The position numbers and the translations under genes are program-made. A stretch of DNA of 64,000 nt from Microbulbifer sp. HZ11 (lineage in GTDB: Bacteria; Pseudomonadota; Gammaproteobacteria; Pseudomonadales; Cellvibrionaceae), in assembly GCF_000708675.1 (NCBI RefSeq), contig NZ_JELR01000005.1:186001-250000 (forward strand), written 5' to 3'. Below the pieces are notes generated by a model. That model saw only the letters and a list, made by a program, of their open reading frames with translations. It had not been told where the DNA came from and ran no database searches. Positions 43,682-52,456 of the stretch are shown here, in pieces (position 1 is the first letter of the stretch; each line of letters opens with the position of its first letter).

Positions 43682-46600
43682 ATGAACAGTCCCATCCAGA
43701 AAATCTCATCATTATTGCTGCTCTTGTGCGCATGGTGTTCCTCCTCAGCGGCGATTGCTGCGAGCTGCGAGTACGTCGTGGTCAACGACTGGGGCTCCGG
43801 CGCACAGGTCAGTATCCGAATCACCAATAACGGCGCCGGCCCCATCAACGGCTGGGAAGTGAATTGGGAATACAGCGACGGCACAGTGGTGACCGATAGC
43901 TGGAATGCCGAAATCTCTGGTGATAACCCCTATACCGCGAACAACCTGTCCTGGAATGGCAATCTCCAGCCGGATCAGTTCGCCGAAGTCGGCCTGCAGG
44001 TCAGCAACGGTGCCGACAGCGCTTCGGTGCCCGCCATCACCGGCTCCGTCTGTGATGGGGGGAGCAGTTCCAGTTCGAGCTCCTCCAGTAGCGGTTCGGG
44101 CTCGAGTTCATCGAGCTCCAGCTCTTCCGGCGGCTCCGGCTCTTCCAGTAGCTCCAGTTCTTCCAGCGGCTCCGGCTCTTCCAGCAGTTCCGGTTCCTCC
44201 AGTGGCGGCGGGCCCAGCGGGCCACCCCCGGCGGTGGTGCTGGAGCGGGCCTTCCCGAACCTGACCTTCAACCAGCCCCTGGGCCTGATGCAGGCACCGG
44301 GGGACGATTCCCGCTGGTACGTGCTGGAGAAAACCGGCACCGTCTACTGGATCGATGCCAGCGACAACACCACGACCACCAAGAACACCTACCTGGATCT
44401 GTCCGGCCTGGTGGATACCGCGGTGGAGGGCGGTGTGCTGGGGATGGCCTTCCACCCGGACTACCAGAGCAATGGCCAGGTGTTCCTGTCGTTCACCACG
44501 CCGGCTTCGGAGCCGATGACCTCAGTGATCGCGCGCTTCACGGAAACCACGGGCGGCGCCAGCCTGGACGCTGGCTCGCGCCAGGATATCCTCAGCCTGC
44601 CGCAGCCCTACGCCAATCACAACGGCGGCCACATCGCCTTCGGGCACGATGGCTACCTGTATATCGGCTTCGGCGACGGTGGTTCCGCCAATGACCCCGA
44701 GGCCAACAGTCAGGACACCAGTAACTGGCACGGCGCGATGCTCAGGATCGATGTGGACAATGGTTCTCCTTACACCGTTCCTGCGGACAACCCGTTCGTG
44801 AGCGGCGGTGGCCTGCCGGAGATCTACGCCTACGGCCTCAGGAACCCCTGGCGCTGGAGCTTTGACCGGGTCAGCGGCGACCTGTGGCTGGCGGATGTGG
44901 GCCAGTCCGGGTACGAGGAAATCAATGTGATCGAACGCGGCGGCAACTACGGCTGGCGCTGTCGGGAGGGTTTCCACACCACCTCCAACAGCTGCAACAC
45001 CAGCGGCCCCTATGACGATCCCATATTCGAATACGATCACGGCCAGGGGCAGTCGGTCACCGGCGGTTACGTCTATCGCGGCTCGCAGATCGCTGGCATG
45101 AACGGCGCCTATATTTTCGGTGACTACGTCAGTGGCCGGGTCTGGGCCTATACCGATGCCATGTACCAACTGGCGGACACGGATCTTGGGATCACCTCAT
45201 TCGGAGAATCCAACAGCGGCGAAATCTACCTGGTGGATATCATTGGCGGCGCACTGTACCGGATTGTCGGCGACGGTGGCTCCAGCTCCAGCAGCTCAGG
45301 CGGTTCCTCCAGTTCAGGTAGTTCCTCCAGTTCAGGTGGTTCTTCCAGCTCGGGCGGTTCGTCCAGTTCAAGCAGTTCAAGCGGTTCCTCGTCCAGCGGC
45401 GGTGGCAGCGGGAATGGCGTTGCCTGCGCAATCACCTACGAGAATGTCTGGGGCGACGGCTACCAATTTGATGTCACCGTGAGTAATGCTGGCACCAGTG
45501 CGGTGAGCAGCTGGGAGATTGCGCTTCAGTTCAGTGAAGCACCGCAGGTCACGAACTACTGGAACGTGGACCTGGCCGTTTCCGGCAACACCGTCAGTGC
45601 CAGCGACGTGGGCTGGAATGGTGCGCTCGCTCCCGGGGACAGCGTCGAGTTTGGCTTCCAGGGGGATCATGACGGCAGCTTCGACCCGCCCGATTGCCAC
45701 GGTTCCGGTGGCTCGTCCAGTAGCAGCTCGAGCTCGTCCGGGGGCTCCAGTTCTTCGTCAAGCGGTTCCGGTTCGTCATCCGGCAGCTCCAGCAGCGGTG
45801 GCACCGGCAACATGAACGGCGGCGAGATCTATGCGGCCAGTTGCGCCGGTTGTCACGGCTTCGCTGGCGATGGCGGTCGCGTCGGCGTCCCGCTGACGAC
45901 GCCTCAGGACCTGGATTTCATGATCGGGTTTATCGAGAACAACATGCCCATGGGCCGAGCGGAAGAATGTGGGGCTGAATGCGCGGAAAGGGTCGGCAAC
46001 TATATCGCCGATACCTTCTGGGAAGACCAGGAACCACTGAATTGCGAGATGGTCCGCTACGGTGCGCGCCAGTTAAAACTCCTGACCCGTGCCGAGTACC
46101 AGAATACGGTCGCGGATCTGCTGGGTGTGGATTTCGCCGTTGCCGAGAGCCTGGCTGACGACAATCAGGTGGGCTACTTCATCAACAACACACACGCTTC
46201 GATGGTGACCAGCACCTACGATCGCTTCTTGACGGCGGCCGAGGAAATAGCGGCCTGGTCGGCGGCGCGGGACTTCTCGCCGGCGCTGAACTGCAGTTCG
46301 TTCAATCAGGATTGTGTGGACCAGTTTATCGGCGACTTTGCGCCGAAACTCTTCCGGCGCCCACTGGATACCCAGGAAGTGACCACCTACTCAGAACTGG
46401 CCAACGGCACCGTTACCGAAGGCGATGTACAGGCGGGCATGCAACTCGCGCTGATGACCATGCTGTCGTCACCACAGTTCCTGTATCGCCACGAGTTGGG
46501 TGAAGCGAATCCGGCGAACAGTGCAATCGACATGAACGCTTTCGAGTTGACCTCGTACGAAATGGCCACCTGGCTGAGTTACTCATTCACCGGCTCCACC

Positions 46601-47656
46601 CCGGATGACATCGCCCTGCAGAAGGCGGCCAACGACCAGTTGCGCGACCCGGTGGAGATCACCCAGGAGGCACAGCGGCTGCTGGACCTGGCCGAGGCCC
46701 GGGACACCATGGGTGATTTTGTCGGAAGCTGGCTGGGCACCGACAGCCTGGAAAACGCGCCCAAGGATCCGGCGGCCTGGCCCGGTTTCGAGGATGTGGC
46801 GCCGCATATGGAGCGGGAAATCCGCGAAGTCTTCGCCGAGGTGATGCTGAACGGCAACGAGTCTTTCGCCTCTCTTTATGACGCCAACTGGACCTTCGTC
46901 AACGGACCCCTGGCGCAGCACTACGGTATCAGTGGCGTTTCCGGCGACGACTTCCAGCAGGTCACCACCAGTGACCGCGGTGGCATCCTCACCAGTGGTG
47001 CGTTCATGGCGCGCTGGGCGGAGCTGACCGAAACCTCGCCGATCCGGCGTTCGGTGCGCGTGCGCCGCCGTATGCTGTGCCAGGACCAACCGGATCCGCC
47101 CGCCGGTATCACGGAAAGCCGCGCCGAGCGTCTGGAGGAACTGGCGGATCTGATCGCCGATCCGGCCACCACCAATCGCATGAAGTACGAAGCGCTCACT
47201 TCCGTGGCGCCCTGTCTGAACTGTCACCAGGAGTGGATCAACCCCCTCGGCGGCGGCATGGAAGACTTTGATGCGGTGGGCAACCCGCGCAGTGTCGACC
47301 ACAACGGCAACCCGATAGACGCCAGCGGCGCCCTGTACGCACCGGATGTATTGAGCAACCGCGGTGAGTCGATCCCGTTCGAGGGGTCGCGCGGCCTGGG
47401 GCAGTTACTGGCGACCCTGCCCGCTGCGCAGTCCTGCGTATCCCAGAATATGTTCCGCTTTATGCTCGGAGTGGGGCACGACAGCATCGACAACTCCAAC
47501 CCGGAAGGACGGGCACTGGATCCGGTCGAGGAGGAGGGTTACGCCTGCACGGTAAACGATATGACCGACACCCTGGTGCAGCAGAGCCCCCGGGCGATGC
47601 TCGAAAACATGAGTACTCTGGATGCGGTGCGTTACCGCAAAGAGTGGCAGCGCTGA
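43682..47656 (+). CDS. Secreted CBM2-PQQ dehydrogenase-CBM2-cytochrome c-DUF1592 fusion protein
   Basis: 1324 residues from ATG 43682 (AGGAAATAATA precedes); upstream open frame is antisense pseudogene DNA. Order: signal peptide (~1-27), CBM2 (~28-125), poly-Ser linker, glucose/sorbosone-dehydrogenase-type PQQ beta-propeller (~185-520: GVLGMAFHPDY, ANHNGGHIAFGHDG, YAYGLRNPWRWSFD), poly-Ser linker, a second CBM2-like module, a third Ser linker, cytochrome c with CAGCH (~720), then the DUF1587/1595/1592/1588/1585 series (LTRAEYQNTVADLLG, KLFRRPLD, RGGILTSGAFM) including a second CLNCH heme motif. This suggests an extracellular, cellulose- or chitin-bound redox enzyme that passes electrons through hemes. 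It recalls Cellvibrio redox proteins such as Cbp2D/Cbp2E that help LPMOs. Substrate is unproven. Confidence 0.85.
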   Translation: MNSPIQKISSLLLLLCAWCSSSAAIAASCEYVVVNDWGSGAQVSIRITNNGAGPINGWEVNWEYSDGTVVTDSWNAEISGDNPYTANNLSWNGNLQPDQFAEVGLQVSNGADSASVPAITGSVCDGGSSSSSSSSSSGSGSSSSSSSSSGGSGSSSSSSSSSGSGSSSSSGSSSGGGPSGPPPAVVLERAFPNLTFNQPLGLMQAPGDDSRWYVLEKTGTVYWIDASDNTTTTKNTYLDLSGLVDTAVEGGVLGMAFHPDYQSNGQVFLSFTTPASEPMTSVIARFTETTGGASLDAGSRQDILSLPQPYANHNGGHIAFGHDGYLYIGFGDGGSANDPEANSQDTSNWHGAMLRIDVDNGSPYTVPADNPFVSGGGLPEIYAYGLRNPWRWSFDRVSGDLWLADVGQSGYEEINVIERGGNYGWRCREGFHTTSNSCNTSGPYDDPIFEYDHGQGQSVTGGYVYRGSQIAGMNGAYIFGDYVSGRVWAYTDAMYQLADTDLGITSFGESNSGEIYLVDIIGGALYRIVGDGGSSSSSSGGSSSSGSSSSSGGSSSSGGSSSSSSSSGSSSSGGGSGNGVACAITYENVWGDGYQFDVTVSNAGTSAVSSWEIALQFSEAPQVTNYWNVDLAVSGNTVSASDVGWNGALAPGDSVEFGFQGDHDGSFDPPDCHGSGGSSSSSSSSSGGSSSSSSGSGSSSGSSSSGGTGNMNGGEIYAASCAGCHGFAGDGGRVGVPLTTPQDLDFMIGFIENNMPMGRAEECGAECAERVGNYIADTFWEDQEPLNCEMVRYGARQLKLLTRAEYQNTVADLLGVDFAVAESLADDNQVGYFINNTHASMVTSTYDRFLTAAEEIAAWSAARDFSPALNCSSFNQDCVDQFIGDFAPKLFRRPLDTQEVTTYSELANGTVTEGDVQAGMQLALMTMLSSPQFLYRHELGEANPANSAIDMNAFELTSYEMATWLSYSFTGSTPDDIALQKAANDQLRDPVEITQEAQRLLDLAEARDTMGDFVGSWLGTDSLENAPKDPAAWPGFEDVAPHMEREIREVFAEVMLNGNESFASLYDANWTFVNGPLAQHYGISGVSGDDFQQVTTSDRGGILTSGAFMARWAELTETSPIRRSVRVRRRMLCQDQPDPPAGITESRAERLEELADLIADPATTNRMKYEALTSVAPCLNCHQEWINPLGGGMEDFDAVGNPRSVDHNGNPIDASGALYAPDVLSNRGESIPFEGSRGLGQLLATLPAAQSCVSQNMFRFMLGVGHDSIDNSNPEGRALDPVEEEGYACTVNDMTDTLVQQSPRAMLENMSTLDAVRYRKEWQR
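44063..44213 (+). repeat. Poly-serine linker repeat 1
   Basis: About 50 codons of Ser with regular Gly (units like SSSSSSSSGSG) joining the first CBM2 to the PQQ dehydrogenase. Codon choice is mixed (AGC, TCC, AGT, TCG), so it is maintained as protein rather than as a simple DNA repeat. Confidence 0.9.
45278..45413 (+). repeat. Poly-serine linker repeat 2
   Basis: SSG(S)n repeats between the PQQ dehydrogenase and the second CBM2-like module. The DNA is itself near-periodic (TCCAGTTCAGG-type units), so slippage is possible here. Confidence 0.9.
45703..45811 (+). repeat. Poly-serine linker repeat 3
   Basis: A shorter Ser/Gly run between the second CBM2-like module and the cytochrome c domain. 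Confidence 0.9.
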
Positions 47657-47755
47657 GGCAGCAGGTGTGACGGGCCGGTGTCATCCATCACACCGGCCCA
47701 TTGCGCCACCCGAACCCAGTGGATCAGCCATATAAACAGAACAAGGGCGCAAGTT

Positions 47756-49003
47756 ATGAAAAAGCCATACAAGAATGTGTTTGATAAAAGACGCAGGGAT
47801 TTACTGAAAATTTTTGCCGCCGCAGGTATCGGCAAGGGACTGCTGCGGGCCTCGCCGCTGGTCGGGGGCATGATGGCCTCACGATTGGCCGAAGCGCAGA
47901 CGGGGCCCAACAAATCGGTGGTGATCTACGTGCCCGACGGCGCCCTGCCGGAACACTGGTACCCCAATGAGGACCTGACCAGTTTCGGGGCCATGTCCCA
48001 GCCCTACAGTACCGTCGCCAGCGAGTGCAACTTTCTGAAAAGCATGGGCCACCACCGCGGCGGCCACGGCGTCATGCCCACCATTATCAACAACAGTTGG
48101 GGCGGCGACAGTTTCGACGTGAACATGGGCAGAATCCTCGGTGAGAATCTGCCGTTCACCTATGTCAACCTGGGCGTGCACAGCAATGGCAAGGGCGTTC
48201 TGACCAAGGACAACGGTTCGAAAGTGCCGTTTGAGGACAACCCCTTCAACGCCTTCAACCGGCTGTTCGGCAATCTGCAGTCCGGCGGCGGTGGCGGCAA
48301 TCCCAAACTTAACGCGGTGGACGCACATCTGGATGCGGTCAGGGCCCTGAAAACAAAACTGGGCTCCTACGAACAACAGCGCCTCGATTCGCATTTGACG
48401 GCGATCGAGGAAACCCAGCGACGCCTGCTGGATCTGGGCGGTGGCGGAATGTCCTGCGCGGCCGCCAGCCCACCGGCGGAGTTTCCGATCGAATTTTCCA
48501 CCTTTCAGCAACAGGCGGAATTGCAGGCGGATATCATCGCCCTGGCGCTAGAGTGCAACTTCACCGCTTCCTGTTCTCTGGCACTGGGCAACGACGGTGC
48601 CGAGTTCACTCTGCCCTACCTGAATTTTCAGAACACCTACCACTCTTCCATTCATGGTGGCAACGGCGGCGATCCCACGTATCCGCACTACCGGGAGACC
48701 CGGGCCCACCTGAGCAGCCTGTCGGCTTCACTGATCGGCCGCCTGCGGGACCGTGGCATCCTCGACAGCACCATTGTCTGTGAGGTTACCGATATGGGTA
48801 ACGGTGACGCCCACAGCAACACCGACGTTCCATTGATCATGGCTGGCGGCGGTGGTGCCATACAGCGTGGTGTATCCAATGCCGGTGGCGCTTCCTATAC
48901 GCCCCTGCATCAGATACACACGGCGGCGGTGGCCCTGCAGGCCCATCAGCACCCGTTGTACCAGGGTTATGAGAGTGAAGTGATTCCGGGTGTTTTGACT
49001 TGA
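47756..49003 (+). CDS. DUF1552 protein, Tat-exported
   Basis: 415 residues from ATG 47756. The N-terminus carries a twin-arginine signal (KRRRDLLKIFAAAG ... RLAEAQ), so it is exported folded. The body matches DUF1552: VVIYVPDGALPEHWYP, FLKSMGHHRGGHG, LQADIIALALECNFT. DUF1552 genes habitually follow DUF1592/DUF1588 genes in planctomycetes, myxobacteria and some gammaproteobacteria, as here. The fold recalls alkaline-phosphatase/sulfatase-like DUF1501 proteins. Biochemical function is unknown. The context implies work with the upstream redox fusion. It overlaps the next gene by one base (TGATG). Confidence 0.85.
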   Translation: MKKPYKNVFDKRRRDLLKIFAAAGIGKGLLRASPLVGGMMASRLAEAQTGPNKSVVIYVPDGALPEHWYPNEDLTSFGAMSQPYSTVASECNFLKSMGHHRGGHGVMPTIINNSWGGDSFDVNMGRILGENLPFTYVNLGVHSNGKGVLTKDNGSKVPFEDNPFNAFNRLFGNLQSGGGGGNPKLNAVDAHLDAVRALKTKLGSYEQQRLDSHLTAIEETQRRLLDLGGGGMSCAAASPPAEFPIEFSTFQQQAELQADIIALALECNFTASCSLALGNDGAEFTLPYLNFQNTYHSSIHGGNGGDPTYPHYRETRAHLSSLSASLIGRLRDRGILDSTIVCEVTDMGNGDAHSNTDVPLIMAGGGGAIQRGVSNAGGASYTPLHQIHTAAVALQAHQHPLYQGYESEVIPGVLT

Positions 49004-50364
49004 TGATTTGCCGGAATAAAACTGCGCAGATCCTTGCGCTGGCTTTGGCGATCACCGGCCTGAATAGTTGTACGGAATCCGGTCAGGAATCTCCGCCACA
49101 GGTGCGGCTCAACGATACCGGCATCACCTGGGGTGCCAATTATCCCAGGGGCGTCAACGATGACTGCAGCGCAAGCGTCGACCTCGCGCGATTACCCGAT
49201 GGGGAGTCCCTGGTGGGCGATATCCTCAGTCAGCAGGATTGCAGTCAGGGCCGGGATACCGCCGGTGAGGGGAGAGCCGACGGCGCGGCCGGTTTTGTCT
49301 ATCGCAAGATTGGCGCCGGGGGCGAACCGTTGCCCGCGGACGCGCAGAACTGGCACTGTGTCGTGGACGAAATCACCGGGCTGGCGTGGGAAGTCAAGCA
49401 GCCGGGCGACGGCGTTTACGGTAACCGCGGACGCCACGACGCCGACGATGTGTTTACCTGGTACAACCCGGACAAAAGCGCCAACGGCGGCGCCATCGGC
49501 GACTGGAACAGCCGCTACGCCCAGTGCACCGGCTATGTGGCAGGCCAGCCAGCCACCTATTGCAATATTGAGGAATACGTCAGCCGCACCAACCGGCGCG
49601 GCCTGTGTGGCTTCAATGACTGGCGCGTGCCGACCATGGATGAACTCTCCGGCCTGGTGCACTTCGGGCGCAGTGCTCCCGCCATCGACACCACCTATTT
49701 CCCCAACACCAAAGTCGGTTTCTACTGGAGCCATTCGCCCGACGCCGAATTGCAACAGAGGGCCTGGGCGGTGAATTTTCAGTTCGGCTACTCCGCGCCC
49801 ATGCCGCGGAACAACGGCCACCATCTCAGACTGGTCAGGGATTGGGCGGAGAAGCCTGGGGAAAACGCAATCAATCCAGCTCCGGTACCGGCGCTGTCGG
49901 CGGCTCAGGGCTGTAACAGCGAACAGATTCCCTCCTCGGCCCCCACTTCCCGTTATCGGCTAGAGGAAGACGGTTCCGTGGCCGACACTGAAACCGGCCT
50001 GATCTGGCGCGCCTGTATGGAAGGTGTTGCGGGAGAAGCCTGCGACCAGGGCGAACCCCTGGCGCTCAATTGGGCCGAAGCCCTGACTTATGCAACGGCA
50101 CTCGACAAGAAGGGCGCGGCCTCCGGGGACGACGATTGGCGTCTGCCGAATATCCGCGAGCTGGGCAGCCTGCTCGAACTGCAATGCGCCGGCCCCGCGA
50201 TCAACCGCGGGCTTTTCCCGAACGCCTCGCAGGACGTCTGGTCGTCATCGCCGTCGAACTTCCATACCCATTATTCCTGGTATGTGGATTTCGCCACGGG
50301 TGCGCTTACTTACGGCGAGCGGGAAAAACCCAAGGCAATCCGTCTGGTGCGCGACGCCCGGTAA
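49003..50364 (+). CDS. DUF1566 lipoprotein
   Basis: 453 residues from ATG 49003, which overlaps the upstream stop. Lipoprotein signal with lipobox LNSC near residue 23. Two copies of the DUF1566 (Lcl C-terminal) domain: about 110-280 (EITGLAWEV, FNDWRVPTMDELSGLV, GFYWSHSP) and about 320-450 (ETGLIWRAC, DDDWRLPNIRELGSLL, VWSSSP). The domain is a C-type-lectin-like surface module of unknown ligand. Being translationally coupled to DUF1552, it is probably the membrane-anchored or scaffold part of the same secreted system. Confidence 0.85.
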   Translation: MICRNKTAQILALALAITGLNSCTESGQESPPQVRLNDTGITWGANYPRGVNDDCSASVDLARLPDGESLVGDILSQQDCSQGRDTAGEGRADGAAGFVYRKIGAGGEPLPADAQNWHCVVDEITGLAWEVKQPGDGVYGNRGRHDADDVFTWYNPDKSANGGAIGDWNSRYAQCTGYVAGQPATYCNIEEYVSRTNRRGLCGFNDWRVPTMDELSGLVHFGRSAPAIDTTYFPNTKVGFYWSHSPDAELQQRAWAVNFQFGYSAPMPRNNGHHLRLVRDWAEKPGENAINPAPVPALSAAQGCNSEQIPSSAPTSRYRLEEDGSVADTETGLIWRACMEGVAGEACDQGEPLALNWAEALTYATALDKKGAASGDDDWRLPNIRELGSLLELQCAGPAINRGLFPNASQDVWSSSPSNFHTHYSWYVDFATGALTYGEREKPKAIRLVRDAR

Positions 50365-50400
50365 AAATCACAAAGGTGCCTGGTTCGGAAAATCCGGGGC

Positions 50401-50814
50401 TTACTTTGCCGGATACCAGGTCTGGGTACGGTAGAAGAAGCCCAGGTAACCGCGAACCTTCAGGTTGCCGTTTTCTTCCCACATCTTGCAGTCATAGACT
50501 TTGCCCTTGACCGGATCGAGAATCTGGCCGCCTTCGTACATGTTGCCTTTTTTCACCATATCGGTGATCACATTCATGCCGACAATTTTCTTGCCCTTGT
50601 TGGGGCCAGGGCAGGCTTCGCAGACAGTGTCGTCCGGCTTCATCAGCAGGTCCACCACCTTGCCGTAGTATTTGCCACCCTGTTCGTAGATTTCCACCAC
50701 CGACTTTTTCTGGCCGGTTTCGTCGTCAATGGTGGTCCAGCGACCGACCACATCGGCAAAGGCCAGCTGGGTGGAGAGAAGCAGGGCGCTAACAGCAGTA
50801 ATCAGTGTCTTCAT
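50401..50814 (-). CDS. DUF2147 secreted protein
   Basis: 137 residues from ATG 50814, where a normal signal peptide begins (MKTLITAVSALLLSTQLAFA). The mature part has the DUF2147 pattern VVGRWTTIDDETGQKKSVVEIYE, CEACPGPNKGKK with a Cys pair, GKVYDCKMW and LKVRGYLGFFYRTQTW (fragments quoted). A small periplasmic beta-barrel-like protein of unknown function. A dead duplicate of this gene lies at 43119-43430. Convergent with the redox operon. Confidence 0.85.
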   Translation of the reverse strand: MKTLITAVSALLLSTQLAFADVVGRWTTIDDETGQKKSVVEIYEQGGKYYGKVVDLLMKPDDTVCEACPGPNKGKKIVGMNVITDMVKKGNMYEGGQILDPVKGKVYDCKMWEENGNLKVRGYLGFFYRTQTWYPAK

Positions 50815-50977
50815 TGGGAGATCCATCGCTATTGGTCGGAGTGTGACCATACCATTTTTTATGGTCACAACAGCATTGGGACTTCAACTTTAGTGTAGAT
50901 GTTCCGGCTTGCCATGGGTGATGAGTACTTCTTCCCGACAGCGCACCACACAGCGGAAAAGTACACGGCCTTTGGCG

Positions 50978-52456
50978 TCATGATGAGCAGCTGATCGGCA
51001 GGTGTTTACCGGCTTCTGGTGGCGCCGCGGCCCACTGTTCATGGTGCCGGTGCTCGTCGAACGGCGACTGCAATAAATCGAACAGCGTCGCCAGAGGCTG
51101 ATAGTCTCCTTTCTCGGCGGCTTCGATCACCTGTTGTGCCAGGTAATTGCGCAGGATGAACTTGGGGTTGGTCTGCAGCATTTGCTGGCTGCGGGCTTCT
51201 GCGGAGCAGCTTTCTTTCTGCAATCGCAGATCATAGTGGGAAAGCCAGTTTTTCAGAGCGCTCTGCTGTGTGGGCGAAACCAGTGCCTCCAGCGACGCAG
51301 CGGGCCGTTCGCCACGGTAGCGGGACAGTGCCCGGAAAAACAGTGTGTAGTCCACCTTGCCCGCGTCCAGTATCTGCAGGAGGTCGGCACACAGTTGCTG
51401 GTCGCCTTCGTCTTCAATCGCAAGGCCGAGTTTCTGTCGCATGCGGGCGGCGTAAAAATCGATTAGCAGCGGCTGGTACTGACCCAGACAGTCTTTCAGG
51501 GTTTCGGTATCCAGCAGGCTGGAAAAGGCGTGGGCCAGGGCGTTGAGGTTCCACAGGACCACGCCGGGCTGGGCATCAAAGGCGTAGCGGCCAGTGTGAT
51601 CCGAGTGGTTGCAGATAAATCCGGGCTCGTAGTCATCGAGAAAGCCGTAGGGGCCAAAGTCAAAGGTATCGCCGATGATCGACATATTGTCGGTGTTCAA
51701 CACGCCATGGGCGAAGCCAACGGACTGCCAGCCCGCCACCAGCTCGGCGCTGCGTTTGACGGTAAAGCGTAACAGCGCTTCCGCTTGGGCCTGTATGGGT
51801 TCGTCGACGATTTGTGGCAGGAATTGTGCGCATACAAACTCCACCAGTTTTTTCTGCGCTTCCAGCTGGCGGGTATAGAAAAGGTATTCAAAATGCCCGA
51901 AGCGGATATGGCTCTGGGCCACGCGAATCAGCGCCGCGCCGGCTTCCATTTTCTCCCTGGCAACCGCTTCACGGCTGCCAGCGATACTGAGTGCTCGGGT
52001 GCTGCGGATACCCAGTGCCGTCAGTGCCTCCCCGGCCAGGTATTCACGGATGGTGGAACGCAGCACGGCGCGACCGTCACCAAAACGGGAGTAGGGGGTT
52101 TTACCTGCACCTTTGAGATGCAGGTCCCAGCGTTTTCCCTGGTGCTCGACCTCCCCCAGCAGCAGGGCGCGGCCATCTCCCAGCTCGGGGTTGTAACTGC
52201 CGAACTGGTGACCGGTGTATTTCATCGCGAAAGGCATACTGTCGGGAAAAAGTTTTGCGCCAGTGGTCAACTGGGCCCAGTCCGGATGGCCTATATCCGT
52301 GGCTTCCAGCCCCAGTAATGCCATCACCGCCGGATTGACGTGGATGATGTGGGGCTGCTGAAGCGGGGCCGGCGGCGTGGGGGTTCCGAATTCCGGGCCG
52401 AGGTCAGCGTAGTGCTGGTGCAGGTGCAATCTGCTCAGCGGGGTGCCAGTCGTCAC
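50978..52456 (-). CDS. selO: Protein adenylyltransferase SelO, paralogue 2
   Basis: 492 residues, the usual bacterial SelO length. GTG 52456 overlaps the ppx stop by four bases (GTGA), so ppx and selO are coupled. Motifs: ELGDGRALLLGE, LHLKGAGKTPYSRFGDGRAV, VLNTDNMSIIG with catalytic Asn/Asp, TFDFGPYGF, and a C-terminal ISCSS with the redox Cys. It AMPylates target proteins in oxidative-stress responses. This is the orthodox SelO of the genome; paralogue 1 at 34030 is more divergent. Confidence 0.95.
   Translation of the reverse strand: MTTGTPLSRLHLHQHYADLGPEFGTPTPPAPLQQPHIIHVNPAVMALLGLEATDIGHPDWAQLTTGAKLFPDSMPFAMKYTGHQFGSYNPELGDGRALLLGEVEHQGKRWDLHLKGAGKTPYSRFGDGRAVLRSTIREYLAGEALTALGIRSTRALSIAGSREAVAREKMEAGAALIRVAQSHIRFGHFEYLFYTRQLEAQKKLVEFVCAQFLPQIVDEPIQAQAEALLRFTVKRSAELVAGWQSVGFAHGVLNTDNMSIIGDTFDFGPYGFLDDYEPGFICNHSDHTGRYAFDAQPGVVLWNLNALAHAFSSLLDTETLKDCLGQYQPLLIDFYAARMRQKLGLAIEDEGDQQLCADLLQILDAGKVDYTLFFRALSRYRGERPAASLEALVSPTQQSALKNWLSHYDLRLQKESCSAEARSQQMLQTNPKFILRNYLAQQVIEAAEKGDYQPLATLFDLLQSPFDEHRHHEQWAAAPPEAGKHLPISCSS

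Noticed and set aside
44063-45811. Serine-codon repeats as possible CRISPR or mobile repeats
   Set aside because: They are in frame, encode linkers between recognised domains and use mixed codons.
44522-47302. Several antisense frames across the CBM2/PQQ fusion gene
   Set aside because: Caused by high GC at third positions; the sense strand has unbroken domain homology.
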